NCBI RefSeq assembly: GCF_030817355.1
Contig: NZ_JAUSZH010000001.1
Span: forward strand, 7,849,001-7,913,000
DNA: 64,000 nucleotides
Reading direction: 5' to 3'
DNA from: Streptomyces sp. V1I1
GTDB lineage: Bacteria > Actinomycetota > Actinomycetes > Streptomycetales > Streptomycetaceae
This document shows, in pieces, positions 8,047 through 17,600 of this stretch. The translations under genes were made by a program, and so were the position numbers. The number at the start of each line of letters is the position of its first letter. Position 1 is the first letter of the stretch. Under the pieces are notes generated by a model. The model was not told where the DNA came from and made no database searches. It worked only from the letters and a program-made list of their open reading frames with translations.

Positions 8047-10358
8047 CCGTGCGGGCCACTCTGCGCTGGGCGCACGCCGATCTCCGGGCACACCGCGGAC
8101 AATCCGTGTTCGTCGTCCTGGCCAGCGCCGGCATCATCGCTTCCCTGCTGCTGGCCGTGGCCCTGTTCAGCTATGCCGCCAACCCCTGGCAGCGGATCTT
8201 CACCCAGTCCCAGGGCGCCCATGTCTGGCTCCACACCCGGGTCGCCGCGGACATGGGGACGCTGTCCGAACTGGACGGTGTCGCCGGTGTCTCGGGGCCG
8301 TACCGCACCGGTCAGGCCACCCTTGAATCCCGTGGGGTGAGAGCGAGCGTGGCCCTGCGCGCGGCGGGCACCCGGCCGCCGGAGATCGCCCGGCCACTGG
8401 TCACCGAGGGGAGCTGGCTCGATACGCAGGCAGAGGGCGTCGTGCTGGAGAGCTCCCTCGCGCGGGTGCTCTGGGCGGAGCCGGGTGACACCCTGACCGT
8501 CGCGGGATCGGACGGCACCGCGCGCACCCTCCGGGTGGCCGGTGTAGCCGAAGCCGCGGAACCCCGCTACCGGCCGGGCGGCGAGCCCGGTATCGGATGG
8601 GTGCTGCCCGGCACACTCGACCGCATCGCACCGCACAGCACCAGCCACAGCGTGGGACTGCGGCTGGACGAACCGGACGACACCGACTTCACCGTCCAGC
8701 AGGCCGTCACTCTGCTCGGCGCCGACCGCGTCGCCCAGGTGACCAAATGGCAGCAGGCGCGCGCCGAGGCCGGAGGCGACGAGCGGCTGCTCGGGCAGCT
8801 CTTCGCGGTGTTCGGGCTGGGCGCCCTGCTGGCAGCCGCGCTCGCCGCATCGGGGGCGATCAGCGCCCGTATCCGCGGACAGCTGAGGGACATCTCGATC
8901 CTCAAGGCGATCGGGTTCACGCCGGGCCAGGTGGTACGCGGCTTCCTTGTCCAGCACCTCGCCTTCGCGCTGCTCGGGGTCACCCTGGGCACTGCGGCGA
9001 TCGCCCTCCTGGGTGCCCGGATACCCGGCCCGATCGGGGAGGCGGCCGGGGTGTGGCAGGACCTGCCCGGGCACACCGCCCTGATGATCGGCGTCCCCAG
9101 CGGCGCGGTGCTGCTGATCGCGACAGCCACCTCACTCGCCGCCTGGCGAGCCGGCCGGGTCCCGCCGGTGCCGGTCGCCCGGGCGGCACTTCCCTCAGTG
9201 GCACCGATGACCGGGCTGGGCCGCCGGGCGCTCGGCATGCGGGTGCCGCCCGCGCTGGTACTGGGGTGGCGGGCGGCGTTCCCCCGGCGGCCGCGCACCC
9301 TGATCACCGTGGCCCGGCTCGCGCTGCCGCTCCTCATGATCACCGTTGCGCTCGTCACCTGGTCCACGCTGGACATGTTCCGCAGCCGCCCCGCGGACGT
9401 GGGAGTGCCCGCAGCGCTGACCGTACGGGCCGAGCAGCCCGGCAGCCTCACCGGCCAGGATCTCCAGCGCGCGCTGACCGCCCCCCCGGACGTCGCCGCC
9501 GTCCATCCGGGCGTGGAGGTCGCGGCGCTGGTGCCGGGGCAGACCGGCACCATCACACTGCGAGGGCTCGGCACCGCCCGCGCTCCCTACCCCTTCACCG
9601 TTGTCGAGGGGCGCCCCGCCGACGGCCCTGACGAGGCGGTCGCCGGCCAAGGCCTGCTCGATCTGCTGGACGTACGGGTCGGAGACTGGGTCCGGATGAC
9701 GGTTGAGGGGCGGCCGCAGATCCTGCACATCGTCGGACGCAGCATCGAACCGGAAGCCGGCGGCCGGGTCATCTCGACGACGATCGACACGCTTGAAGAA
9801 CGCGACCCGGCACTGAGGCCGGACTTCTACCATCTCGTCCTGCGGCCCGGCGCGGAACCCCGTGCGGTGAGCAGCGCTCTCGCCGAGGCAGCCGGAGGCG
9901 CCCTGGAGATCCGAGAGACACCCAACCCGGCGGACCGGCTGGAACCGGCGCGGGGCGTGATCGCGGCCCTTGTCGGAGTGCTGGCCCTGATCGGGCTCAC
10001 CGAGCTGCTGACCGTCATCGGCACCGGCGTCCGCGACCGCGGCCGTGATCTGCTCGCGCTCAAGGCGATCGGACTGACACCTCGCCAGATCAGCTCGGCG
10101 ATCGTGGCGGCCGCCGGCTTCACGGCACTCCTGGCCGCCGGGATCGGCACGGGGCTGGGGGTGCTGTCCGGCAGCTGGCTGGTGGACACACAGGGCCGCT
10201 CCAGCGGTATGGGCGCCGGTATTGCCCATGTCCCGCCCGCGCTGTTGCTGGCTTCGGTCGTGGCCGGCGCAGTGCTGGGTGCTGTCGCAGCCGCGGCGGT
10301 ACCGGCGACCAGGACCGCGCGCCGCCGACTGGCGGATTCGTTGACCGAGACACTCTGA
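8043..10358 (+). CDS. FtsX-like ABC transporter permease with two FtsX domains
   Basis: Large membrane subunit (771 aa) partnered with the preceding ATPase. The GTG at 8043 overlaps the ATPase stop (GTGA). After the N-terminal helix (GQSVFVVLASAGIIASLLLAVALF) comes a long extracytoplasmic domain. The first FtsX block has three helices, including SAKIRGQ-like ISARIRGQLRDISILKAIGFTPGQVV; then a second extracytoplasmic domain and a second FtsX block with GVRDRGRDLLALKAIGLTPRQI. This duplicated layout is usual in actinobacterial systems. Substrate unknown: efflux of peptides or antibiotics, or envelope signalling, are the common roles of relatives. Confidence 0.9.
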   Translation: MTVRATLRWAHADLRAHRGQSVFVVLASAGIIASLLLAVALFSYAANPWQRIFTQSQGAHVWLHTRVAADMGTLSELDGVAGVSGPYRTGQATLESRGVRASVALRAAGTRPPEIARPLVTEGSWLDTQAEGVVLESSLARVLWAEPGDTLTVAGSDGTARTLRVAGVAEAAEPRYRPGGEPGIGWVLPGTLDRIAPHSTSHSVGLRLDEPDDTDFTVQQAVTLLGADRVAQVTKWQQARAEAGGDERLLGQLFAVFGLGALLAAALAASGAISARIRGQLRDISILKAIGFTPGQVVRGFLVQHLAFALLGVTLGTAAIALLGARIPGPIGEAAGVWQDLPGHTALMIGVPSGAVLLIATATSLAAWRAGRVPPVPVARAALPSVAPMTGLGRRALGMRVPPALVLGWRAAFPRRPRTLITVARLALPLLMITVALVTWSTLDMFRSRPADVGVPAALTVRAEQPGSLTGQDLQRALTAPPDVAAVHPGVEVAALVPGQTGTITLRGLGTARAPYPFTVVEGRPADGPDEAVAGQGLLDLLDVRVGDWVRMTVEGRPQILHIVGRSIEPEAGGRVISTTIDTLEERDPALRPDFYHLVLRPGAEPRAVSSALAEAAGGALEIRETPNPADRLEPARGVIAALVGVLALIGLTELLTVIGTGVRDRGRDLLALKAIGLTPRQISSAIVAAAGFTALLAAGIGTGLGVLSGSWLVDTQGRSSGMGAGIAHVPPALLLASVVAGAVLGAVAAAAVPATRTARRRLADSLTETL

Positions 10359-10374
10359 CGGCAGCCGACTGCCG
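10359..10374 (+). terminator. weak hairpin after the permease gene
   Basis: CGGCAG and CTGCCG form a 6-bp stem with the loop CCGA directly after the permease stop codon. It is short and has no T-tract, so termination here is only possible. Confidence 0.3.
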
Positions 10375-10466
10375 CCCGCCGACCGGAAATTGACGCCCGT
10401 CTCCAGGACCCGGATCGCCCGGTCCGGTGCCCGGTTGCCGCCCGTTCCTCCTCGGAAATACATCAC

Positions 10467-10720
10467 TTACTGGCCCGGATTGCCGTCGTCGATCGCGTTG
10501 CCGCCCTGGCCGTTGGTGGTGCGGTCGCCGACCACCCGGCAGACCGCCCGGGCGACGAAGCCGCTGCTCATCTCCGTCCCGTCCAGCTTGCAGCCGTGCT
10601 TCCTGCAGAACCCGAAGGTTCGGGTGGAGAGGTAGGCCGGGTGTCCTCCCGCATGTGCTCGGCGCCGTTGGTCACCAGGTTCGACACGGTCACCATGACC
10701 GGCTGGGGCGCCGTGACGGA
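10467..10720 (-). pseudogene. frameshifted remnant of a small secreted, SH3-like protein gene
   Basis: This part of the 546-bp gap (10359-10904) still carries protein-like minus-strand sequence. VMVTVSNLVTNGAEHMREDT in one frame (about 10634-10699) continues in another as AYLSTRTFGFCRKHG, CKLDGTEMSSGFVARAVC and DRTTNGQGGNAIDDGNPG (10467-10637). The two frames meet where one extra G would restore a continuous reading, so a 1-nt deletion explains the break. An early stop then follows NPGQ. The paired cysteines and the wording resemble small Streptomyces secreted proteins, but I do not recognise a named family. The rest of the gap shows no other gene. Confidence 0.4.
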
Positions 10721-10904
10721 GTTTGGTGGACACGAACCGCGACAACCCGGACAGGCGGGTTCGGTTGTCGTTCCTCGGCTGAGGTCCGCGCGGCGAGCGG
10801 CGGAATGGGCAGCGTTGACGGGCCGTGGCGCCGTTGTGCGATCACGGCCCGTCACATAGCGGCGAGGTCCGACAGCCGGCGGGCCTTTCCGACCCGCCGC
10901 GGTG

Positions 10905-11864
10905 TCAGGTGGACCAGATGACTCCGCCGTTGTGAAGAATGACGACCTTGCCGTCCGCCCGCAGGACCAGCTGGGCGTTCTCGTGGCCGTGGCTCTTGGA
11001 GGCCCAGATGGGGCGGTCGTCGGCGTTGTGGATGACGAGGTTGCCGTCCTGCTGGAAGATTGCCCGGTGGTTGGCTCCGAACGTCATGGCCGCCCAGATG
11101 GGCTTGCCCTTCTCGTTGTAGACGACGAGGTTGCCGTCGCTCTGCATGACCATGCGGATGCGGTTGGTGGACCAGGCCTGTCCGACCTGCAGGACACTGG
11201 TCGCGTAGACAGTCTTGGTGCCCCAGTTCGGCTTCGGGGTCGCCTTGGGCTTGGGCTTCGCCTTGGCCTTCTTCTCGGGCGAGCTGCTCGCCTTGGGGCT
11301 CGGCGAGGGCGCGGCAGGCTGGACGACGGCGACCTTCGGAGCCTCGCTCTTCTTCGGCTTCGCCTTGCTCGGGGACGAACTGGGCTTCTCGGCCACGTAG
11401 TCGTCGAGCACGGCGGGGGCGGAGCTCGCGTTCAGGACGGTGTCGGAGTCCACGGCCAGCCCCTTGGCGGAGTCGGGTCGCTCGTCGTTCGCGCTCCCCG
11501 CCAGCAGCAGGGGTATGGCGACCAGGACGGCGCCGGCGATCGCGGCCCCCGCCAGGATCGGCTTGCGGGGGCGTCCTGTGTCGGTACCGGTGTCGGCCTT
11601 GACGTCCGGCGGCGCCGTTCCGACGGCCGCCGCCACGGCGACGCCCTCCTCGGGCTCCTCGGCGGCCGGGGGCGGGGCGGCGGCGGTGGCGGTCGCGGCA
11701 GCGGTCTCCCCGCTCGGGGCAGTGCCTGACTCCGCCTTGGGGGCCGCGGCGGGGCTCGGGGCCTGCTCGTCCGGTGCCGAGGACGGGGGTGGCGACCCGG
11801 CCTCCTCTGCGCGGGCGGCGGCCGCCTCCGCGTTCGCGCCGGGGGTGTGGTGCTGGGGGGACAT
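10905..11864 (-). CDS. membrane-anchored mannose-binding (bulb-type) lectin protein
   Basis: Protein of 319 aa. The ATG at 11864 (MSPQHHTPGANAEAAAARAE) has GAGGAG 8 bp upstream; earlier in-frame starts have none. Order: a 130-residue Ala/Pro/Glu-rich disordered cytoplasmic part, one membrane helix (KPILAGAAIAGAVLVAIPLL), a Lys/Pro/Ser-rich stalk, then a bulb-type (GNA) beta-prism lectin domain. Its sugar-site motif QxDxNxVxY occurs as QSDGNLVVY and QQDGNLVIH, with a third degenerate site (RADGKVVIL). The domain should display outside the cell and bind mannose-like glycans. The same architecture with a different lectin fold recurs in the protein starting at 13245, and both lie next to type VII secretion genes. 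Confidence 0.85.
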   Translation of the reverse strand: MSPQHHTPGANAEAAAARAEEAGSPPPSSAPDEQAPSPAAAPKAESGTAPSGETAAATATAAAPPPAAEEPEEGVAVAAAVGTAPPDVKADTGTDTGRPRKPILAGAAIAGAVLVAIPLLLAGSANDERPDSAKGLAVDSDTVLNASSAPAVLDDYVAEKPSSSPSKAKPKKSEAPKVAVVQPAAPSPSPKASSSPEKKAKAKPKPKATPKPNWGTKTVYATSVLQVGQAWSTNRIRMVMQSDGNLVVYNEKGKPIWAAMTFGANHRAIFQQDGNLVIHNADDRPIWASKSHGHENAQLVLRADGKVVILHNGGVIWST

Positions 11865-12417
11865 GCGGTACTCCTCCTCGGTGGCGGAGCTGTCGGTGGT
11901 GGGCACGGGCCCGCACAGCGGCCGGGCCGGACGAACGCCGGTCGGCGCGGCGGGCTTTGGGCAAGTGCCGCGTCGAGTGAGCCGGTTCGGCTCTCGGTCC
12001 TGGTCGTCGAGTTCCGCGTGACCCTCCGCGGCGGCGGCCGCGGACCGGTCCGAGCCTTTCCGGGCTGCGAACCTTCCGAGCCGCGAAGTCCTCCCGTACA
12101 GAGCTGGCTTGGACGTCCGGGCGGAAGGCATGTGTACGTCGACGGGGTCCGATGGCACACCCAACTTAGCCTGTCACAGGGGCGACAGCAGCACCCCCAG
12201 CCCCAACCGACCCACCGCTTTGTCCACCCACGCCTCACTGGTCCCCAAAAGTTCACCACCGGGCAGCAAACGGGCACGCGGGCCCCTGATACGGACATGA
12301 CCCGGTCGCCCACGGGCGGGGCGCGTGTGGCATCCTGTTGGCTCCCCGATCTGATCAACGTCGAGGTGCGCGCATGGCGCGCGGCACCCAAGAATTCGTA
12401 CGGACCGAAGAGTTCAG
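11865..12417. other. 553-bp divergent intergenic region
   Basis: It separates the minus-strand lectin gene from the plus-strand T7SS-associated gene and must hold promoters for both. I could not pick out a convincing -35/-10 pair. The only feature I can support is a short leader-like ORF at 12374-12421, which ends exactly at the next gene's start. Confidence 0.5.
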
Positions 12418-12421
12418 GTGA
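12374..12421 (+). CDS. short leader-like ORF coupled to the next gene
   Basis: A 15-residue ORF, MARGTQEFVRTEEFR, is preceded by GAGGTG 7 bp upstream of its ATG. Its TGA (12419-12421) overlaps the GTG start (12418) of the T7SS-associated gene in a GTGA arrangement, the same coupling used by real genes in this window. It may be a translated leader that brings ribosomes to the poorly spaced GTG, or chance. Confidence 0.35.
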   Translation: MARGTQEFVRTEEFR

Positions 12422-13248
12422 AAATGCGGCCCGGAGAACGGCAAGAGGGCAGGCATGATGCCTTGTCCGTGGCGCCTGACGGCTCCGGCCCGACCGCCGC
12501 TTCCGAGCCAGTCGTTGCCGACATCACCGAGACCACCAAATTCGCGGACACGCCCGAGATACCCGAGGCCGTGCGGGCCGCCGCCCGCCGGGCGCCGGGG
12601 CACTGGATCGGCGTCGTCGACCCGGAGTGGACCGAGGAGCGGACGCCGCCGGAGTGGGCGGTGCTGGGGGAGTGGCAGTCGGACGAGGACGGGGGCGTGG
12701 GGGACTACCGCGCCAACCCGGCGTACCGGCCCTCGGCCCGGGTGCTCGGCTGGCCGGAGCCCAGCGACCCGGTGGACGCGGCGGCGCAGCGTGCCGCCAC
12801 CGGTTACGGCTCGGTGGACGAGGCGCTCGCGGCGCTCGCGGAGGCGGAGATCACAGTGGTGCGCGGGCCGGACGGCGGGCCGCTCACGGCCACCGGCCTG
12901 GACGGGGCACCGGTGGTGCTGTTGTTCACCTCGCCGGTACACGAGTTCATGTCCGCGGCACTTCGACATGACACGCTTCCCGCACGCGAGTTGGCCCGTT
13001 CACTGAGTGATTCGGGCACCCGGTTGCTGGCGAACGCCGGAGCCGCGGCCCCCTTGCTCGTCCCGGCGGACAGTCTTCTCGATCCCGTACGTGTGCCGGG
13101 TGCCGAGGGGGCGCCCGCAGCAGAGGCCGTGACGGTGGAGAGCTCCGGCGGCCTCTCCGGCTCGGCGGACCGTACCGGCCCTGCGGCCGCGGCCCGGACC
13201 GACAGCTCTCCTGAACCCTGGCCCCACACCACAGGGAGGACCACGTGA
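12418..13248 (+). CDS. type VII secretion system-associated protein
   Basis: Soluble protein of up to 276 aa that I recognise as the family annotated 'type VII secretion system-associated protein' in streptomycetes (from memory, not searched). Characteristic stretches are ARRAPGHWIGVVDPEWTEE, RTPPEWAVLGEWQSDEDGG, RANPAYRPSARVLGWPEPSD and VDAAAQRAATGYGSVDEALAAL, followed by VLLFTSPVHEFMSAAL, which resembles SseB-like domains. The last 60 residues are low complexity. The start is uncertain: the GTG at 12418 has a weak ribosome site but is coupled to a leader-like ORF, while an ATG lies 6 bp on. Its end overlaps the ricin-lectin gene by 4 bp. Molecular role unknown. Confidence 0.75.
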   Translation: MKMRPGERQEGRHDALSVAPDGSGPTAASEPVVADITETTKFADTPEIPEAVRAAARRAPGHWIGVVDPEWTEERTPPEWAVLGEWQSDEDGGVGDYRANPAYRPSARVLGWPEPSDPVDAAAQRAATGYGSVDEALAALAEAEITVVRGPDGGPLTATGLDGAPVVLLFTSPVHEFMSAALRHDTLPARELARSLSDSGTRLLANAGAAAPLLVPADSLLDPVRVPGAEGAPAAEAVTVESSGGLSGSADRTGPAAAARTDSSPEPWPHTTGRTT

Positions 13249-14513
13249 CACCATCGGCCCCACAACCCCCCACATCCCCGAGTGCCGAGCCCGGTTCCGA
13301 CGGCGAGGAGACGGCCGCGACCGGAGCCGTCGCCGAGCCCGCACCCAAGACCGAGCCCAACTCTGAGCCCGCGGAGGCGAAGAGCGGAGCCGAGGCCGGT
13401 ACGAAACTTGCCGCGGCCGAGGAGACGGCCGCACAGGGCAGCACCACCGAGCCCGAAGGCGGCGCCAGCTCCGAGACCGGCACCAACTCTGAGACCGGCG
13501 CCAGCTCCGAGACCGGCACCAACTCTGAGACCGGCACCAACTCCGAGAGCCGAGCCGGCTCCGAGACCGGCACCAGCTCCGAGAGCGGGGCGGCCTCCGG
13601 CAGTCAGTCCGAAGCCGAAGGCGACCCCGGTGCCGCCGCGGCCGCCAAGAGCCGGCTGCCAGCGTTCGTACGGACCATGACTGTGACCGCGATCGACCGG
13701 CCGCAGCAGCAGGCCGGACCGGTGGGGCGGCCGGGTAGGGCGGTGCTGGCCGGGGCCGCGGTCGCGGGGGCGCTGCTCGTGTCGGTGCCGTTCATGATGC
13801 TCGGCGGGAACGACGACAAGGACCGCAGGGGGCCGGCGTCGGAGGGAACAGTGCTCGGCGGGAACGCGCAGGACGCACCGGGCGAGTTCGCTGCGACCAC
13901 GCCCGACACCGGTTCCTCCGGCGACGGCAAGAAGGACCCCGACCAGCAGGGCAAGCAGAAGGAGCCGGTGAAAGAGGCTTCCGCGTCCGCCCCGGTGAAG
14001 GGCGGGGACAAGGGCGAGGACCGGCCGAAGGACGCCGGTGAGAAGGACCAGCCGGAGAAACAGAGCGGCGGGAAGCAGTCCGACGGCCGCAAGGACCAGC
14101 CCGCGAAGGCCGGTTCGGGCGTGACTCTCAGTGCCCCCGTCTCCCTGCGCAGTCACCTCTCGGGCCGTTGCATCGACGTACCGGGCGGCGACTTCAGCGA
14201 CGGCAAGCAGCTGTTCGTGTGGGACTGCAACAACGGCCCCGCACAGAAGTGGCAGTTCGCCTCCGACGGCACCGTCCGCATCAACGGCAAGTGCCTGGAC
14301 GTGGCCAACGCGAACTACAACGACGGCACCCCCATCCAGATCGCCTGGTGCAGTGGCAACGCCGCCCAGAAGTTCGTCCTGAACGCCAGCCACGACCTGG
14401 TCAACACCGTTGTCGGCAAGTGCGTCGACATCAAGGACAACAACCGGGGCAGCGGGGCCTGGCTGCAGCTGTGGAGCTGCGCGGGGACCGACAACCAGAA
14501 GTGGAGCGTCTGA
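13245..14513 (+). CDS. membrane-anchored ricin-type beta-trefoil lectin protein
   Basis: Protein of 422 aa, GTG start at 13245 overlapping the previous stop (GTGA). Residues 1-140 are acidic and disordered, with imperfect repeats of SSETGTNSETG. A membrane helix follows at about residues 167-186 (LAGAAVAGALLVSVPFMMLG), then a Lys/Glu/Pro-rich stalk. The C-terminal 125 residues form a ricin B-type trefoil: SGRCIDVPGGDFSDGKQLFVW, GPAQKWQF, INGKCLDVANANYNDGTPIQ and GKCVDIKDNNRGSGAWLQLW, closing with DNQKWSV, so the QxW signatures and Cys pairs are present. Probably a surface carbohydrate binder. It forms a translation-coupled pair with the T7SS-associated protein gene. Confidence 0.87.
   Translation: MTPSAPQPPTSPSAEPGSDGEETAATGAVAEPAPKTEPNSEPAEAKSGAEAGTKLAAAEETAAQGSTTEPEGGASSETGTNSETGASSETGTNSETGTNSESRAGSETGTSSESGAASGSQSEAEGDPGAAAAAKSRLPAFVRTMTVTAIDRPQQQAGPVGRPGRAVLAGAAVAGALLVSVPFMMLGGNDDKDRRGPASEGTVLGGNAQDAPGEFAATTPDTGSSGDGKKDPDQQGKQKEPVKEASASAPVKGGDKGEDRPKDAGEKDQPEKQSGGKQSDGRKDQPAKAGSGVTLSAPVSLRSHLSGRCIDVPGGDFSDGKQLFVWDCNNGPAQKWQFASDGTVRINGKCLDVANANYNDGTPIQIAWCSGNAAQKFVLNASHDLVNTVVGKCVDIKDNNRGSGAWLQLWSCAGTDNQKWSV
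13458..13575 (+). repeat. in-frame imperfect tandem repeat (SSETGTNSETG)
   Basis: About 18- and 36-bp units built on GAGACCGGCACCAACTC and GAGACCGGCGCCAGCTC repeat within the ricin-lectin gene. They encode a flexible Ser/Thr/Glu/Gly segment on the cytoplasmic side. Being in-frame and degenerate, they probably arose by slippage. Confidence 0.7.
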
Positions 14514-14583
14514 CAGGACGCCCGCAGACCGAGAACACCGCTCTCGGCACTCGCCCGCCCCCAGGGCGAGGCATGATGGCACC

Positions 14584-14597
14584 GTCGGCTAGCCGAC
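14584..14597. promoter_or_regulatory. perfect 14-bp palindrome GTCGGCTAGCCGAC
   Basis: A fully symmetric 14-mer in the 144-bp gap before the beta-helix/AAA gene, 61-74 bp upstream of its start. It could be a protein binding site; nothing ties it to a known regulator. Confidence 0.3.
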
Positions 14598-14599
14598 AC

Positions 14600-14621
14600 G
14601 CGCCCCCGGACGAGGGGGCGC
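14600..14621 (+). terminator. GC hairpin between the ricin-lectin and beta-helix/AAA genes
   Basis: GCGCCCCC and GGGGGCGC form a perfect 8-bp stem with loop GGACGA, 87-108 bp after the ricin-lectin stop. It has no T-tract, as usual for Streptomyces. It could end the upstream message or attenuate read-through. Confidence 0.45.
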
Positions 14622-14657
14622 CCACTGCAGACGCCCCCGTGGCAAGGAGGTTGGTGC

Positions 14658-17600
14658 GTGTCGCGCCAGGTACTGACCGTCGGTCCGGGGGACCGGGACC
14701 GCTACCGGACGATCGGTGAGGCACTCGCGGCCGCCCGTACCGGCGCACTCATCAGCGTCCGGCCCGGGACATACGCGGAGAACCTGGTGATCAACACCAG
14801 GGTCACCCTCACCGCCGCCGAAGGGCGGGGGACGGTGGAGATCCGCCCGCGCTCGGGCAGCGTGATCGCGCTGCGCGCCGACGCCGTGATGCTCTCCGAA
14901 CTGACTCTGCGCGGCGGCGACGCCGAACTGCCGGCCGTGGACGTGCGGCGCGGGCAGGCCGCCCTCGACGGCTGTGAGGTCGTCGGCGCCGCCTGGACCG
15001 CGATGCTGGCCGGCGGAACGGGTTCACTCGCGCTGCGGGAGTGCCGGGTGAGCAACCCGCAGGGCGCGGGCATCGTGGTCACCTCGACCACGCCAACCAC
15101 CGTGGAGTCCTGCACCTTCGAACACCTGGGCACCAGCGGCCTGGTCATCGCGGAGCAGGGCGAGGCACGCATCCGCGGTTGCACGGTCCGCGACGCCCGC
15201 GGCAACGGCCTGCTCGCCAACGGCGAGGCCCGCGGCACCGTCGAGGACTGCGACATCTCCTCCACCGACAAACCCTCCATCGCCCTGGAGCAGAACTGCT
15301 CCCTCTCGGTGGTCCGCACCGTGGTGCACGACACCAGCACCGGCGTGCACCTGAGCAGCGGGGGCCGTACGACGCTGGAGGACGTCCGCGTCACCGGAGC
15401 GTCCGGGAACGGCATCACACTGGCCCAGGGCACCGACCCGGTACTGCGCCGCTGCCGCGTCTCGCGTACGCGCGGCCACGGCGTGCTCGTCACCGACCGG
15501 GCGCGCGGCACCTTCGAGGACTGCTGGGTGGACGGCGCGCAGGGCGCGGCGCTGCGGGTCGCGGGAGCCGCCTCCCCGGCCCTGACCGGCCTGACGGTCC
15601 GCGACTGCGACCAGACCGGGCTGCTCCTGGAGGAGGACTCGGCGCCGGAGCTGGACCACCTCGAGGTGATCGGCGGCTCGCCCGCGATCGCGGTGCGCGG
15701 CGGTGCCAACCCGCTGCTGCGACGGGCCCGGCTGGTGGAACCCTCCGGTGACGGCATCTCAACCGCCAAGGACGCCCGCGGCCGCGTAGAGGACTGCGAG
15801 ATCGTCCGGCCGAAGGGCGCGGGTGTACGCGTCGCCTCCGGCAGCACCCTCTACCTGGCCGGTGGCGGGGTCTCCGACACGGCCACCAGCGGTCTGGTCG
15901 TGGAGGACGGCGGCAACGTCACCGTCCGCGACTTCCGCGTCGAGATATCCGGCGAGGAGGGTGTGGTCGTCGCCACGGGCGGCGAGCTGACCGCCAACCG
16001 CACCGCGGTGCACGCCCCCAAGGGCCACGGTTTCCTCCTCCGCGAGGGCGCGCTCGCCTCGCTCAGCGGCTGCGAGGTCTCCGGCGGCGCCCAGGACGGC
16101 TTTCGGGTGGAGTCCACCGCGCCGGTGTCCCTCGTGAACTGCCTCGCCCGGGAGAACGAGGGCGGCGGCCTGGTGCAGACCGAGCCCGGCGACCGGCTGG
16201 CCGTTGAGGGCCTGAACAGCACCGGCAACGGCAAGCGGGACGCGTGGGGCAGCGGCAGCGCCGAGAACACCGACCCGGCCGGCTCCGGCGCCGCGGACGC
16301 GCCCCCGCCGGACCGCGCGGACGGCCCGCTCGGCGCCCTGAACGCGCTGATCGGCCTGGAGAACGTCAAGCAGCAGGTGCGCACCCTGGTCAACCTGACG
16401 CAGCTCGCCCAGCGCCGCGAACAACTCGGCATGTCGGCCCCGCCGATGAGCCGGCACCTGATCTTCGCCGGTCCGCCCGGCACCGGTAAGACCACCGTCG
16501 CCCGCCTGTACGGGGCGATCCTCGCCGAACTGGGTTCGCTGCGCAGCGGGCACCTGGTGGAGGTCTCCCGAGCCGACCTGGTCGCGCAGGTCGTCGGCGG
16601 TACCGCGATCAAGACCACCGAGACCTTCCAACGGGCGCTCGGCGGTGTGCTGTTCATCGACGAGGCGTACACGCTCGCCTCGGACAGCGGCAATGGCGGC
16701 GCCGACTTCGGCCGTGAGGCGGTGGACACCCTGCTGAAGCTGATGGAGGACCACCGCGACGACGTGGTGGTGGTCGCGGCCGGCTACTCCCGCGAGATGG
16801 AGTCCTTCCTCGGCTCCAACCCCGGCTTGGCTTCCCGCTTTTCGCGGACCGTCGAGTTCGAGAACTACTCGGTGCCCGAACTGGTCGCGATCATGGAGAA
16901 CATGTGCGCCCAGCACCAGTACGAGCTGGGCGAGGGCACCGCGGCGGCGCTGGCCGCGCACTTCGAGGCGATGCCTCGGGACAGCGGCTTCGGCAACGGC
17001 CGTGCCGCACGCGGGGTGTTCGAGGAGATGGTGGACAGACAGGCGGTCCGGCTCGCCACCCTGCAGCAGGTCGGTGAGCACGACCTGCGGCTGCTGCTGC
17101 CGGAGGACGTCTCCGCCACCGCCGCCACGAAGGCCGCCGAGACCGCGGCCCCGGCCGACGACCCGCTGACCCGCCTCGGCGACATGATCGGCCTGGCCGA
17201 GGTGAAGCGCGAGGTCGCGGACCTGGTCAACCTCATCACCACCGCCCGCCACCGTGCCGCCGCCGGGCTGCCGGTGCCCTCCCTCAGCAACCACCTGGTC
17301 TTCACCGGCCCGCCCGGTACGGGCAAGACCACCGTCGCCCGCCTCTACGGGGAGATCCTGACCCAGCTCGGCATCCTCGACCGGGGCCAGCTGATCGAGG
17401 CGGCCCGCGCCGACCTGGTCGGCCGCTACATCGGCCACACCGCCCAGCTGACCCGCGAGGTCTTCGAACGGGCCCGCGGCGGCGTGCTGTTCATCGACGA
17501 GGCGTACACCCTCACCCCGCGCGGCGGCGGCGCCGACTTCGGCCAGGAGGCCGTGGACACCCTGCTGAAGCTGATGGAGGACCACCGCGACGAGGTGGTC

